DNA of 64,000 nucleotides, taken from NCBI RefSeq assembly GCF_040546595.1, contig NZ_JBEPOB010000001.1, positions 2,295,001-2,359,000 of the forward strand. Direction: 5' to 3'. The stretch's first letter is position 1, and every line of letters begins with the position of its first letter. The notes beneath the pieces were generated by a model. That model ran no database searches. It was not told the DNA's origin and saw nothing but the letters and a program-made list of their open reading frames with translations. The DNA comes from Bosea sp. OAE506 (GTDB lineage Bacteria > Pseudomonadota > Alphaproteobacteria > Rhizobiales > Beijerinckiaceae). Below are positions 29,046-38,295 of this stretch, one piece after another. The translations under genes were made by a program, and so were the position numbers.

Positions 29046-29492
29046 TCAGTTCTCCAAGAAAAGATCCGCTGGCGTGCAGCGGAACGGATTGATGATGGTC
29101 AGCCCGCGGAAATTCGCCCGGTCGCTCATATCCTCACTGAGGAAATAGCGACAGCCCGCATTGCTCGCAGCTGCCATGAGCAGACAGTCGAACCACTGGT
29201 AGCCGAGGGCGTTGCGAACATCCCAAGCCAGAGCAGTATCCTGGACGGTCACGGCGGCATCGCCATAGGCCTTCATCGAGTCGACCTCGTGCCGGATCGC
29301 GTTGAGCGGGCGATGAGGAACATTCTTGAGCATCCACCGCGCCAGCTCGTTGAGTACCTGCAGGTTAACCGTCAAGCTCTGGTTGTCCGCCAAGGCTTCC
29401 AGCCACGCCAGGGCTGCGATCCGCTTGCTATTGGCCTTCAGGTCGCGCGCGTAGATCAGCACGTTCGTATCGACGAAGACCCTATCGGTCAT
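29046..29492 (-). CDS. PIN-domain toxin (VapC-like RNase)
   Basis: The 148-residue product is a PIN nuclease. The acidic metal-site residues are suggested by Asp in VFVDTNVLIYARD, Glu in VLNELARW, Asp in ALGYQWFDCLLMAAA and Asp in FLSEDMSD. Such toxins cleave tRNA or rRNA. Its start at 29492 lies 11 bp inside the upstream RHH-type antitoxin gene, the usual arrangement for a toxin-antitoxin pair. The RNA target is unknown. Confidence 0.88.
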   Translation of the reverse strand: MTDRVFVDTNVLIYARDLKANSKRIAALAWLEALADNQSLTVNLQVLNELARWMLKNVPHRPLNAIRHEVDSMKAYGDAAVTVQDTALAWDVRNALGYQWFDCLLMAAASNAGCRYFLSEDMSDRANFRGLTIINPFRCTPADLFLEN

Positions 29493-29712
29493 AAAGCTGA
29501 TCGCGGGTCGGAGCGTTGCCGTTCTCATCCGTCAGGTCGAGCAGGGGGCCAGACAAGAAGGCCGCCAATGCCGCGCGCTTGTCGCCGGGGCGACCGACAC
29601 GCTCCTCGGCGAGTTCGGTCAGATATCTCGATACGCTTTTGCCAGAGCTCGCAGCCGCGATGCGAACCTTCCTCAGTGTCTGCTCGGGCATCGTGATCGT
29701 GACATTCTTCAT
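29482..29712 (-). CDS. Ribbon-helix-helix antitoxin
   Basis: A 76-residue protein beginning MKNVTITMPEQTLRKVRIAA, a beta strand followed by two helices as in CopG/Arc-type regulators. The C-terminal tail (PLLDLTDENGNAPTRDQLYDR) would wrap and block the PIN toxin encoded next. GAGGTGATG precedes the ATG. It probably represses its own promoter through the repeats at 29736-29756. Confidence 0.85.
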   Translation of the reverse strand: MKNVTITMPEQTLRKVRIAAASSGKSVSRYLTELAEERVGRPGDKRAALAAFLSGPLLDLTDENGNAPTRDQLYDR

Positions 29713-29730
29713 CGCATCACCTCTGGCGCA

Positions 29731-29759
29731 GATATCGTGTTTCCGTGTTTTCGTGTCAA
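29731..29759 (-). promoter_or_regulatory. Promoter of the RHH-PIN pair with three 8-bp direct repeats
   Basis: On the minus strand TTGACA (29754-29759) is followed by a 17-base spacer and GATATC (29731-29736). The spacer holds ACACG three times at exact 8-base steps (29736-29740, 29744-29748, 29752-29756). Tandem repeats of this size between the promoter boxes are typical of autorepressing ribbon-helix-helix proteins. The antitoxin start codon lies 19 bases beyond the -10 box. Confidence 0.6.
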
Positions 29760-29856
29760 ATGGGCTGGGCGGTTGCGTTCACGCGAACGTGCGTGGTCGC
29801 CTATTTCTCCGAGGCGCAGGAATGGCTGCGGCCTCTCTCTGTAACGGACCACTCCC

Positions 29857-30453
29857 ATGCGCCTTTTCACCACCGCTTGCCTCATCCTCGGCCTCACCGT
29901 CGCAGCCTCCGCCCAGTCGCCGACGACGCGTATTCGCGGCGAGGTCGAGACCGCCGAGGGCAGCACGCTCACGATCAAGACCGTCGATGGCGCCGCGGCG
30001 AAGGTCGCGCTGGCGCCCGGCTATTCGGTCGGCGGCGTGGTCAAGGCGACGACGGCCGACATCAAGAAGGGCGGCTTCGTCGGCGTCGGTGCGCGGCCGC
30101 AACCCGACGGCTCGCTGCTGGCCGTGCAGGTCTTCATTTTCCCCGAGGCGATGCGCGGCACGGGCGAGGGGCACCGTCCCTGGGGCGTGTTGCCGGATTC
30201 AACCATGACCAACGCCACTGTCGCGGAGACCGTGTCGCGCGTGGACGGTGCCGGGATCGTGCTGAGCTATCCGGGCGGTGAGCAGAAGGTCACCATTCCA
30301 GCCGATGCGAACATCATCATGGCCGCACCTGCCGAGGTCTCGGAGTTGAAGGCCGGCGCGCAGGTGGCGATGACGGCGACGAAGCAGGCGGATGGCAGCT
30401 TCAGCGCCAGCCGCGTGACGCTCGCCAAGCCCGGTGCGCAGCTGCCGTACTGA
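29857..30453 (+). CDS. Secreted protein of unknown function
   Basis: No named family is recognised with confidence. The 198-residue product has a Sec signal ending near AASAQ and then beta-rich repeats: residues 25-95 and 125-198 each hold a short OB-like pattern (IRGEVETAEGSTLTIKTVDG; VAETVSRVDGAGIVLSYPGG), reminiscent of DUF5666-type periplasmic proteins. No cysteines or membrane helices remain after cleavage. It stands alone between the toxin-antitoxin pair and a PPOX-fold gene. Confidence 0.7.
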   Translation: MRLFTTACLILGLTVAASAQSPTTRIRGEVETAEGSTLTIKTVDGAAAKVALAPGYSVGGVVKATTADIKKGGFVGVGARPQPDGSLLAVQVFIFPEAMRGTGEGHRPWGVLPDSTMTNATVAETVSRVDGAGIVLSYPGGEQKVTIPADANIIMAAPAEVSELKAGAQVAMTATKQADGSFSASRVTLAKPGAQLPY

Positions 30454-30615
30454 GACGGGGAGACAGGTCCGCCTCGGCCTCGGAGAAGGGCGGCCGAGCC
30501 CCGCGCTCTCGGCCGTTGGTCGGCACCTGAACGACCGGAACAAGATCCGTGATGCACTGTTCACTGGCTGAGAAGCGATCGCCTCCCGCGAATTGCTTGG
30601 CAGCGGAGCAGCCCT

Positions 30616-31050
30616 GTGCCGAATCTCGATCTGAAAGACCTATCGAAGCAGATGCGCGACATCGACTTCTGCATGCTGTCGACGAAGTCCGCGGACGGGC
30701 AGCTATCCAGCCGACCGATGAGCAATAACGGCGATGTCGACTATGACGGCGATTCCTGGTTCTTCGCCTACGACCACTCACGCTTCATCGACGATATCGG
30801 GCGCGATCCGCAGGTCGGGCTGACCCTGACCGGTGCGAAGAGCCTGCTTGGAGCGCCCGGCATCTTCATTAGCATCGGCGGTCAGGCGAGCCTCATTCGC
30901 GACAAGGCCAAGTTTGCCGAACACTGGATCGACGACCTGTCGCGCTGGTTCCCGGAGGGCATCGAGACGCCCGGCATGGTGATGGTGCAGGTGCACGCCG
31001 ACCATGTTCACTACTGGGATGGCGAAGATCAGGGCGAGGTCAAAGTCTAG
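30616..31050 (+). CDS. Pyridoxamine-5'-phosphate-oxidase-like flavin-binding protein
   Basis: A 144-residue split-barrel protein of the general-stress-protein-26 type. The N-terminal [23 protein letters not shown] and [22 protein letters not shown] segments match FMN-binding members of this group. It starts with GTG at 30616 after GGAG. The gene ends 4 bp inside pth, which is convergent. The biochemical role of this group is poorly defined. Confidence 0.85.
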   Translation: MPNLDLKDLSKQMRDIDFCMLSTKSADGQLSSRPMSNNGDVDYDGDSWFFAYDHSRFIDDIGRDPQVGLTLTGAKSLLGAPGIFISIGGQASLIRDKAKFAEHWIDDLSRWFPEGIETPGMVMVQVHADHVHYWDGEDQGEVKV

Positions 31051-31658
31051 TCGGGCTTCTCGCCGAGGCGCTTCACCGCGCCGTGGCCACGCGCCTCCAT
31101 GAAGAGGTGCACCTTGTTCTGGAAGCCGGCATCGTCATGCTTCGCCAGAAGCCCGGCGTTGTCGGCGCAGGCGGTGCAGAGGTCCTCCACCCAGTCCCCC
31201 TCGGCCTTGCCGAAATCGTTCAGCACATAGGCGTGGACGAGTTCCTTCAGCCCGGGGTGGCCGATGCCCATGCGGACGCGGCGGTACTCGTTCCCGATTG
31301 CGGCCGTGGTCGAGCGCAGGCCGTTATGGCCGGCATTGCCGCCGCCGAGCTTCACGCGCAGCTTGGCCGGGGCGAGGTCGAGCTCGTCATGGAAGACGAC
31401 GACGTCGGCGGGCGCGACCTTGAAGAAGCGCGCGGCCTCGCCGATCGCGCGGCCGGATTCGTTCATGTAGGTCTGGGGCTTGAGCAGGACGACCTTCTCG
31501 GTCCCGATCGTCGCCTCGCAGGCCTCGGCCTGGAAGCGGCCGCGCCAGGGCGAGGCGCGGTGCGTGCGCGCGATCGCCTCCACCGCCATGAAGCCGATAT
31601 TGTGCCGGTTGCGGGCATAGCGCGTGCCGGGATTGCCCAGCCCTGCGAAGATCAGCAT
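31047..31658 (-). CDS. pth: Peptidyl-tRNA hydrolase
   Basis: It recycles tRNA from dropped-off peptidyl-tRNA. The 203-residue product has [18 protein letters not shown] with Asn9 and the catalytic His19, [30 protein letters not shown] and GHNGLRS, the full set of Pth landmarks. It lies about 100 bp downstream of rplY, an order common in bacteria, with a hairpin between the two. Confidence 0.96.
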   Translation of the reverse strand: MLIFAGLGNPGTRYARNRHNIGFMAVEAIARTHRASPWRGRFQAEACEATIGTEKVVLLKPQTYMNESGRAIGEAARFFKVAPADVVVFHDELDLAPAKLRVKLGGGNAGHNGLRSTTAAIGNEYRRVRMGIGHPGLKELVHAYVLNDFGKAEGDWVEDLCTACADNAGLLAKHDDAGFQNKVHLFMEARGHGAVKRLGEKPD

Positions 31659-31680
31659 GACGATGGTCGTCCCTCACGGC

Positions 31681-31706
31681 AAAACGGCCGGGAAGCCCCG
31701 GCCGTT
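31681..31706 (-). terminator. Hairpin with short T run between rplY and pth
   Basis: Read on the minus strand, AACGGCCGG pairs with CCGGCCGTT and is followed by TTTT. It lies after the rplY stop and 23 bases before the pth start, so it may reduce read-through from rplY into pth. The T run is short. Confidence 0.5.
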
Positions 31707-31761
31707 CGTGTCGTCGCTGGTGGCGAGAAGCCGGCTCGAAAGCCGGATCAGGCCTTCATGA

Positions 31762-32385
31762 TCAGGCCTTCTTGGCCTCGGCGGCCGGAGCCTCGGCCTC
31801 TGCAGCCTCGTCAGCCTCTTCGGCCATCGGCGGAACGATGGTGACGATGGTGGCGTCCGAGCCGACCGTGAGCTTGGCGCCCTTCGGCAGCTTGATCACG
31901 CTGGCCTCGAGGGCGTCGCCGATCTCGAGACCGGCCACCGAGACCTCGAAGGCCTCCGGGATGTTCTCGGGCTCGACGGTGATCTCGAGCGAGTGCTCGA
32001 CGATCTGCACCAGGCCGCCGTTCTTCACGCCGGGGCTGGCATCCTGGCCGACGACATGGATCGGAACCTCGACCGTCACCGTCTGGCCCGCGGCGACGCG
32101 CAGGAAGTCGACATGGATCGGGAAGTCCTTGACCGGGTCGAGCTGGTAGTCGCGCGGGATCACGCGCTGCTTCTTGCCGTCGACGCTGATTTCGAACAGC
32201 GTGGTCAGGAAGTGGCCGCCATAGATCAGGAGGCGGGTCTTGTTGGCGTCGAGCGCGATGGCTTCGGGAGCGGCGCCACCACCATAGATGACGGCGGGTG
32301 TCTGGCCTTGACGACGAACTGCACGGGCGGCCCCCTTGCCGACCTGTGCGCGCGCCGAAGCCTCGATTTGCTTCACGGCGGTCAT
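31762..32385 (-). CDS. rplY: 50S ribosomal protein L25/general stress protein Ctc
   Basis: A 207-residue member of the long CTC/TL5 form. The N-terminal 95 residues bind 5S rRNA (starting IEASARAQVGKGAARAVRRQGQ), followed by the beta-rich CTC domain with HVDFLRVAAGQTVTVEVPIH. The tail is Glu/Ala-rich. The start at 32385 is preceded by AAGCAAGGA; the longer frame to 32682 is not coding. It is usually paired with pth, as here. Confidence 0.96.
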   Translation of the reverse strand: MTAVKQIEASARAQVGKGAARAVRRQGQTPAVIYGGGAAPEAIALDANKTRLLIYGGHFLTTLFEISVDGKKQRVIPRDYQLDPVKDFPIHVDFLRVAAGQTVTVEVPIHVVGQDASPGVKNGGLVQIVEHSLEITVEPENIPEAFEVSVAGLEIGDALEASVIKLPKGAKLTVGSDATIVTIVPPMAEEADEAAEAEAPAAEAKKA

Positions 32386-32411
32386 GGTTTTGAATCCTTG
32401 CTTGAAAAGAC

Positions 32412-32433
32412 AAGGCCGCCAGCAGGCGGCCTC
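32412..32433 (-). terminator. Hairpin before rplY, possible terminator of the GGDEF-EAL gene
   Basis: On the minus strand AGGCCGCC pairs with GGCGGCCT around a 4-base loop, followed by TGTCTTTTC. It lies between the stop of the GGDEF-EAL gene at 32529 and the rplY start, so it could end the former or act in the rplY leader. Confidence 0.45.
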
Positions 32434-32528
32434 TTTGCGGTTCGGCGCCCGTGCCTCCAAGGGTGTCAGTCGGGCGCTGGCAGGCTCATAAGCGAAAAGC
32501 GCCGCGATCTCAAGCCCGCGGCGGCGGT

Positions 32529-34406
32529 TCAGGCGGCGGAGGCGGTGATGCCGCGCAGCGGCCGCGCCGCCCGGTCCGGACGCGGCCCAAAGCGCTGGAG
32601 GAGTTCCGCCGTGAAGTTGGCCGGCAGGGCCTGCGCGTAGAGGAAGCCCTGGCCGAGGCGGCAGCCCATCGATTGCAGCCATTCCGCCTGCGCCTGCGTC
32701 TCGATGCCCTCGGTGATGATGCGCATGCCGAGCCTGTGGGCGATGCCGACCATCGCCTCGACGATGACGCTGCTCTTCGTGCTGTTCTGCGCCGCCGCGA
32801 TGAAGGAGCGGTCGATCTTGATGATGTCGATCGGGAAATCGAGCAGATGGGTCAGCGAGGCAAAGCCGGTGCCGAAATCGTCGAGCGCCACGCCGATGCC
32901 GCGTTCGCGCAGTGCCTCGATGGTGCGTGCGACGCCATCCTTGCGTCCGCCCATGAAGACGCGCTCGGTGATCTCGACGACGAGCTGCCGCGGCGAGGCG
33001 CCGGTGCGCTCCATCGCCCGGACGATGCGCTGGACGAGATCGCCCTTCTCGAAATCGGCGGAGGTGACGTTCAGGCCGACATGCTGGAACGGCACGCCCG
33101 CCTGCTGCCAGGCCGCCATGTCGGTGGCCACGGCGGCGAGCATCTGCCCGGTGACGCGATGAGCAACCTTGGGGTCGTCCATCGCATCGCGGAACTCGCC
33201 CGCCGAGGCGATGCGCCCGTCCGGCAGCCGCATCCGCGCCAGCGCCTCGACGCCGACGATCTCATCGGTGTCGAGCCGGATCACCGGCTGGTAATAGGCG
33301 ACGATGCGGCCCTCGGTGAGGGCGAGGTCGACGTCGCGGCGGGTCTGCAGGCGCTGCGTCATAGAGGTGCGCAGGCCGTCCTTGAAGCGGACATAGCCGC
33401 CGCGGCGGGTTTCCTTGGCGTGATAGAGCGCAAAATCGGCGTTCTGGCGCAGGGTCACGCAGTCCCGGCCATCCTCTCCCGCGAGCGCGGCGCCGATGGT
33501 GACGCTGGGCACGATGCCGTGCCCGTCATGATCGAGCGGGGCGGCCATCGCGGCGAGGATCCCACAGGCGACCGCGCGCATCTCGACCGCCCTTGTGCCA
33601 CGCTGCAGCAGCACGGCGAATTCGTCGCCGCCGATGCGGCAGGCCATCGCCTCGCCCACGACGGAGCGGATGCGCGCGCCCACCGCCGCGATCAGCGCAT
33701 CGCCTGCGGCATGGCCCATCGTGTCGTTGGTGATCTTGAGGTGGTCGATGTCGATCAGCATCAGCCCGAAATCGGGCGGCTCGGTCGCGATCATCCGATT
33801 GATCGCGTCGTTGAAGCTGGCGCGGTTCGGCAGACCCGTCAGCGTGTCGAAATAGGCGAGGCGGTGGTTGCGCGAGCGCACCTCCTCCTGCTCGATCGCG
33901 ATCGCGCAGAGATGCACGCAGGTCGCGACGATGCGGCGTTCGACATCGTCGGGCCCGCGGGGCCGGTCGTAGTAGAAGGCGAAGCTGCCGACCACGCGCC
34001 CGTCACGCGCCGTGATCGGGCTCGACCAGCAGGCGCGCAGGCCCAGCGGCAGCACGAGCGATTCGAAGCCCTGCCAGAGCGGATCGGTGGCGATGTCGGT
34101 GACGCAGACGGGCTCGCCGCGAAAGATCGCCGTTCCGCAGGAGCCGACGCGCGGCCCGATCGGGATGCCGGTGACGGCCTGCCGATAGGTGGCCGGCAGC
34201 GAGGGGGCGGCGAGTGCGATGAGCCGCCGCTGTTCGTCCAGCGTCATGACCGAGCAGATCGTGCCGGGTGCGATCGCCTCTGCGCGCAGGCACAGGTTCT
34301 CCATCACCGCGGCGAGGGGCTCACCCCGGGCGATCGTCTCCAGGATGTCGTTCTGCAGGGCTTGCAGGCGTCCGGCAGCTCCGTCTTCGCGCATCGCGTG
34401 CCTCAA
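32529..34406 (-). CDS. GAF-GGDEF-EAL protein (cyclic di-GMP turnover)
   Basis: A 625-residue soluble protein. Residues about 20-165 form a GAF sensor (VGSCGTAIFRGEPVCVTDI). The GGDEF domain (about 172-335) has DTLTGLPNRASF and an intact GGDEF loop (RIGGDEFAVLL). The EAL domain (about 350-600) keeps VEALAR, NVTSADF, EITERVF, DDFGTGFASL, KIDRSFI and EGIETQAQ, so both synthesis and hydrolysis sites look complete; which dominates cannot be told. MRED at 34394 is an alternative start. It stands alone between rplY and the VUT transporter gene. Confidence 0.92.
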   Translation of the reverse strand: MRHAMREDGAAGRLQALQNDILETIARGEPLAAVMENLCLRAEAIAPGTICSVMTLDEQRRLIALAAPSLPATYRQAVTGIPIGPRVGSCGTAIFRGEPVCVTDIATDPLWQGFESLVLPLGLRACWSSPITARDGRVVGSFAFYYDRPRGPDDVERRIVATCVHLCAIAIEQEEVRSRNHRLAYFDTLTGLPNRASFNDAINRMIATEPPDFGLMLIDIDHLKITNDTMGHAAGDALIAAVGARIRSVVGEAMACRIGGDEFAVLLQRGTRAVEMRAVACGILAAMAAPLDHDGHGIVPSVTIGAALAGEDGRDCVTLRQNADFALYHAKETRRGGYVRFKDGLRTSMTQRLQTRRDVDLALTEGRIVAYYQPVIRLDTDEIVGVEALARMRLPDGRIASAGEFRDAMDDPKVAHRVTGQMLAAVATDMAAWQQAGVPFQHVGLNVTSADFEKGDLVQRIVRAMERTGASPRQLVVEITERVFMGGRKDGVARTIEALRERGIGVALDDFGTGFASLTHLLDFPIDIIKIDRSFIAAAQNSTKSSVIVEAMVGIAHRLGMRIITEGIETQAQAEWLQSMGCRLGQGFLYAQALPANFTAELLQRFGPRPDRAARPLRGITASAA

Positions 34407-34532
34407 CTTGACGATGGGGCAGCTATGTCAGCGTCGCGTGAAACCGCCGTTTCCCCCTTCACTCAAATTGTCTGGAAGCGCGGGATCGGGTGTGGACAAA
34501 CTGTCCTAGTCGCGACTGTCCGTCCGCAAGCT

Positions 34533-35096
34533 TCAGGCCGGTGCCAGCCCGAGCTTCTCGTCGCGACGGCGCAGCAGATGCATCAGCGGCAGCGCCAGCA
34601 GCACCATCCAGGCCTTGCCGATGATCTGGCCGCTGAGGAAATCGAGGCTGCCGAAGGCGAGCTGCAGGAAGACGACGCTGTCGACCACGAGCCCAACGAG
34701 GCCGGAGGCGATGACGGCCGTGACGAAGCGGCGCTTCTGCAGCGGCGTGTAGACCGCGAAGTCGGCGAGCTCGGACAGGAGGAAAGCGGCGACCGAGGCG
34801 ACGACGATCGCCGACGGGGCCAGGAAGCCGGAGATCGCGGCGCCGACGGCGATGGCGCCGAGGCCGGCGGCCGTGCCCAGACGGCGCTGGACGATGTCGC
34901 GCAGCACGAGGGCGAGCCCGATCATCAGCACGCCGCTGGGGGCCTTGATGCCGGGCCAGACCGGGACGAGGCAGGGGCCATTGGGCACGCAGACGGTGCC
35001 GGCATTGCCGATCAGCCAGTTCGCGGCCGGGATGGTCAGGGCGAAGAGGACGAGGGCGACGAGCCCTTCGATCCGGCGCTGACGGTCAAGAGTCAT
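34533..35096 (-). CDS. VUT-family membrane transporter, probable queuosine-precursor uptake (YhhQ-like)
   Basis: A 187-residue protein with about five to six membrane helices. Family features are the [20 protein letters not shown] start, [19 protein letters not shown] and [17 protein letters not shown] followed by [15 protein letters not shown], which match the PF02592 VUT group. Members such as YhhQ import queuosine precursors (preQ0/preQ1). Its start overlaps the 3' end of queC by 11 bp, which supports a 7-deazaguanine role. Confidence 0.85.
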   Translation of the reverse strand: MTLDRQRRIEGLVALVLFALTIPAANWLIGNAGTVCVPNGPCLVPVWPGIKAPSGVLMIGLALVLRDIVQRRLGTAAGLGAIAVGAAISGFLAPSAIVVASVAAFLLSELADFAVYTPLQKRRFVTAVIASGLVGLVVDSVVFLQLAFGSLDFLSGQIIGKAWMVLLALPLMHLLRRRDEKLGLAPA

Positions 35097-35811
35097 GGGA
35101 AGGTCCGCTGTCGTCGGGAGAGATCAGATAGGCGGCATAGCCTTTCGCCCGCAGCTCGCAGGCGGGGCAGCTGCCGCAGCCATAGCCCCAGGAATGCCGG
35201 GTCGAACGGTCGCCGAGATAGCAGCTATGGCTCTGCTCGACCACCAGATCGAGCAGCGCTTCGCCGCCGAGCGCACGGGCCAGCGCGAAGGTCTGGGCCT
35301 TGTCGCGCCACATCAGCGGCGTGTGCAGCACCAGCCTGCGGTCGAGGCCGAGGCCGAGCGCGACCTGCATCGCCTTGATCGTGTCGTCGCGGCAGTCGGG
35401 ATAGCCTGAATAGTCGGTCTCGCAGACACCGAGGACGATGTGCTTGGCGCCACGGCGATAGGCCAGCGCTGCCGCGAAGGTCAGGAAGATCAGGTTGCGA
35501 CCGGGCACGAAGGTGGTCGGCAGGCCCGTCTCGGCGAAGGCGATTTCGGTATCGCGGGTCAGCGCCGTCTCGGAGATCGCGCCGAGCGCCGCGAGATCGA
35601 CCATGTGGTCGGCACCGAGGCGCTCCGCATAGAGGGGCGAGAGTGCGGGCAGCGCGTCCCGGATCGTCGCGCGGCAGTCGAGCTCGACGCGGTGGCGCTG
35701 GCCATAATCGAAGCCGATGGTCTCGACAGCCTCGAAACGGTCCAGGGCCCAGGCGAGGGCGACGGTGGAATCCTGTCCCCCCGAGAACAGGACCAGGGCG
35801 CGGGAGATCAT
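35086..35811 (-). CDS. queC: 7-cyano-7-deazaguanine synthase
   Basis: It converts carboxy-deazaguanine to preQ0 with ATP and ammonia in queuosine synthesis. The 241-residue product has the PP-loop [12 protein letters not shown] at residues 6-17, [11 protein letters not shown] and the zinc-binding cysteines in SHSCYLGD and [10 protein letters not shown]. It overlaps the VUT transporter gene. The C-terminal tail ([11 protein letters not shown]) is slightly longer than usual. QueD and QueE are not in the window. Confidence 0.96.
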   Translation of the reverse strand: MISRALVLFSGGQDSTVALAWALDRFEAVETIGFDYGQRHRVELDCRATIRDALPALSPLYAERLGADHMVDLAALGAISETALTRDTEIAFAETGLPTTFVPGRNLIFLTFAAALAYRRGAKHIVLGVCETDYSGYPDCRDDTIKAMQVALGLGLDRRLVLHTPLMWRDKAQTFALARALGGEALLDLVVEQSHSCYLGDRSTRHSWGYGCGSCPACELRAKGYAAYLISPDDSGPSHDS

Positions 35812-35830
35812 GACGCGCGCCGTCCCGGCA

Positions 35831-36775
35831 TCAGTCGAACAGGCTGGAGACGCTGGTTTCCTGCGCCGTGCGCTCGATCGCCTCGCCCATCAGCTGGGCG
35901 ATCGAGATGACGCGGATGTTGCGTGCCACCTTCACCGCCTCGGTCGGCATGATGGAGTCGGTGATGACGAGCTCCTTCAGCTTCGAATTTGCGATGCGGG
36001 CGACCGCGCCGCCCGAGAGCACGCCATGGGTGATGTAGGCATAGACCTCGCGGGCGCCCTGTTCGAGCAGGGCCTCGGCCGCATTCACCAGCGTGCCGCC
36101 CGAATCGACGATGTCGTCGAGCAGGATGCAGGAGCGACCCTCGACGGAGCCGATGATGTTCATGACCTCGGATTCGCCGGGTCGGTCGCGGCGCTTGTCG
36201 ACAATGGCCAGCGGCGCGTCGATGCGCTTGGCCAGCGCACGGGCCCGCACCACGCCGCCGACGTCGGGCGAGACGACCATGGCGTTCTTGTAGTCGAGCC
36301 GGTCCTTGATATCGCGCGACATCAGCGGCGCGCCGAAGAGGTTGTCGGTCGGGATGTCGAAGAAGCCCTGGATCTGCCCGGCATGGAGATCGAGCGTCAG
36401 CACGCGGTCGACGCCGGCATGGGTGATGAGGTTGGCGACCAGCTTGGCCGAGATCGGCGTGCGGCCCGAGGCGCGGCGATCCTGCCGCGCATAGCCGAAA
36501 TAAGGGATCACCGCCGTGATGCGGCGCGCCGAGGAGCGGCGCAGCGCATCGGTGATGATCAGCAGCTCCATCAGATGGTCGTTGGTCGGGAAGGAGGTGG
36601 ACTGGATGACGAAGACATCCTGCCCGCGCACATTCTCCTGAATCTCGACGAAGACTTCCATGTCGGCAAAGCGCCGGACGGACGCCTTCGCGAGCGGAAT
36701 GCCGAGATGGGCGCAGATCGCTTCAGCAAGCGGCCGGTTGGAATTGCCGGCGACGACTTTGAAGGAGGAGGGCAT
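35831..36775 (-). CDS. prs: Ribose-phosphate pyrophosphokinase
   Basis: It makes PRPP from ribose-5-phosphate and ATP. The 314-residue product has [23 protein letters not shown] and [15 protein letters not shown], plus the PRPP loop [15 protein letters not shown] used the ATG at 36775 because [11 protein letters not shown] aligns with other Prs N-termini; a GTG at 36787 would add four residues, and no strong ribosome site supports either. PRPP is also the substrate of Apt elsewhere in the window. Confidence 0.96.
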   Translation of the reverse strand: MPSSFKVVAGNSNRPLAEAICAHLGIPLAKASVRRFADMEVFVEIQENVRGQDVFVIQSTSFPTNDHLMELLIITDALRRSSARRITAVIPYFGYARQDRRASGRTPISAKLVANLITHAGVDRVLTLDLHAGQIQGFFDIPTDNLFGAPLMSRDIKDRLDYKNAMVVSPDVGGVVRARALAKRIDAPLAIVDKRRDRPGESEVMNIIGSVEGRSCILLDDIVDSGGTLVNAAEALLEQGAREVYAYITHGVLSGGAVARIANSKLKELVITDSIMPTEAVKVARNIRVISIAQLMGEAIERTAQETSVSSLFD

Positions 36776-36948
36776 GCCGTGGCGCACCGTTGGAACTGGG
36801 CTGGACGGCCGGCAGGCGAGCCGGCGCTGATCGCAGCGCTCTTAACAGCGGTGTGACGGTGAGTCGACCGCTGCACTGCGAAAGCGCTGTGCAATGGTTG
36901 CCAAACCGGCAGGGCCTCGCACGAATTCCGTACGATCCCGCTTGGAGG

Positions 36949-37527
36949 CTACAGCTTGCGGCCGCCGCTCGTGGTCGCGGCGGTTCGCGCCGGCTGCGAT
37001 TCAGCCGCTCGCGAGGCCGTGGTCCTGGCCTTGTCCGCCGGAAGGACCGTCTCCACCGCCGGGGTCGTCACCAGGAAGCTCGCAATCGCGTCCATCGATT
37101 CGGCCGCGGCCTTGGCGACAACCGTCTGGTCGATGGCGGACCAGGGATCGGATCCGCCGCCGCGCCGGCCGAGGCTCTCGCCCTGGACGCGCTGGGCGCG
37201 CTTCTTGGTCTCGTCATAGACGTCCCAGACGAAGGCGAGCGCGGTCTGGCCGTCCTCGGTCGGCTGGGCGGTGAGATAGCCGCGGACGCGGAAGCGGGCG
37301 GGCTTGTCGCCGGGCACGATTTCCATGCGCCGCTCGGCTGCGGCCTCGCCGAGCAGCCCGGCGAAGCGGGTCGTCACGGCATCGGGCGCACCGGAAATGC
37401 TCTGGACCGAGACGGGCACGCCCGGCGCATCGACACGGGGGCGCGCGGCCGTGGTGGTTTCCTGGCATCCGCCCAGCGCAAGCGCGAGGGCCACCCCGAC
37501 AACGGGGGTGCTCAAACGAACGATCAT
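36949..37527 (-). CDS. Putative lipoprotein of unknown function
   Basis: The 192-residue product has a lipoprotein signal: MIVRLSTPVVGVALALALGG then Cys in LALGGC. The mature part has an Ala/Thr-rich start, a folded segment (RMEIVPGDKPARFRVRGYLTA; ALAFVWDVYDE) and a low-complexity C-terminal tail. The ATG at 37527 follows GGGAGG, so it is preferred over 37572. Function unknown; it likely sits in the outer membrane and would be lipidated by the Lgt encoded at 54126. Confidence 0.75.
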   Translation of the reverse strand: MIVRLSTPVVGVALALALGGCQETTTAARPRVDAPGVPVSVQSISGAPDAVTTRFAGLLGEAAAERRMEIVPGDKPARFRVRGYLTAQPTEDGQTALAFVWDVYDETKKRAQRVQGESLGRRGGGSDPWSAIDQTVVAKAAAESMDAIASFLVTTPAVETVLPADKARTTASRAAESQPARTAATTSGGRKL

Positions 37528-37730
37528 CGACGCCTCCCGCTTGTTCTGGATCGCTGACGGGTTGGTGTTCACGGCTTTCCCTGCGCCGCCTTTCTAGGCC
37601 GATGCGCCGCCGAGGTCCAGATCGCCTGCCAAACCGGTGGGGAGCCGGGCCGGCGACGTGATTGCAGCCCGGCGCATCCTCCCCCATATACCGGCGAGAG
37701 GGTCCGTGACGGCCCCGACGGGAGAGCCCC

Positions 37731-37988
37731 ATGGTCACCACCAGCAGCCGCATCCTCGACGACATCGCCCGCCTCGCCACCGACGCCGCCGGCGCCGCGC
37801 AGGGCGTGCGCCGCGAGGTCGAGACCGTGGTGAAGACGCAGATCGAGCGCCTGCTGCGCGACCTCGACGTGGTCACGCGCGAGGAGTTCGAGGCGGTGCG
37901 CGAGATGGCGTTGCTCGCCCGCGAGGAGAACGACCGGCTCGCCGCGCGTCTGGCCGCGCTCGAGGCCGCGGCCCAGCCCAAGCCCTAA
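37731..37988 (+). CDS. ubiK: Ubiquinone biosynthesis accessory factor UbiK (YqiC/BMFP)
   Basis: An 85-residue, almost wholly helical protein. Residues 1-45 form an amphipathic, membrane-fusogenic helix; residues about 48-80 (TREEFEAVREMALLAREENDRLAARLAALEA, seen in two parts) form a coiled coil for trimer formation. This matches the BMFP family that supports the ubiquinone synthesis complex. GGAGAGC precedes the ATG. Confidence 0.85.
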   Translation: MVTTSSRILDDIARLATDAAGAAQGVRREVETVVKTQIERLLRDLDVVTREEFEAVREMALLAREENDRLAARLAALEAAAQPKP

Positions 37989-38295
37989 GCGAACCCTCTG
38001 CGCCGGCCGGCGTCCACAGCCATGTGCTGTGGACAGGGGCGGGCAGGGATTGAGCCGCCCCCCGAATCCGCAGAGCGTCGGCCGGTGTTGGGCGTGTCAC
38101 ACGCCCTGCGCTAACGTCGGTGAAGAAATTGATTCGTCGGTCCAACCGCTTAGGTCGGGCCGGGCGGAGCGTGGCACCCGGTTTCCGGCCGGCGCTGCGC
38201 CTGTGGGTTGCGTCCTTCAGCTTTCCTGTCGCCGTGTTCCCGTTCTCGAACGCGCCGGCCCGCCCCCGTGGCGGCCGGCAGTTGGACCCAAGGAC
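37989..38295. other. Gene-free stretch with two short hairpins
   Basis: These 307 bp between ubiK and the YbjN-like gene hold no frame I can support. Two perfect inverted repeats are visible: TCCACAGC/GCTGTGGA at 38013-38033 and GGGCGTG/CACGCCC at 38090-38106. Neither has a T run. The second is followed by an AT-richer stretch (38107-38150) that could carry the promoter of the next gene. Confidence 0.5.

Noticed and set aside
30199..30781. Minus-strand frames over the secreted protein and PPOX genes
   Set aside because: Arg-rich shadows with no motif; the plus-strand products have signal peptide and flavin-fold features.
32451..35378. Open frame of 975 codons opposite the GGDEF-EAL protein and VUT transporter genes
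   Set aside because: It is rich in Arg, His, Asp and Gly, spans an intergenic gap and has no family motif; both strands opposite it are explained by real genes.
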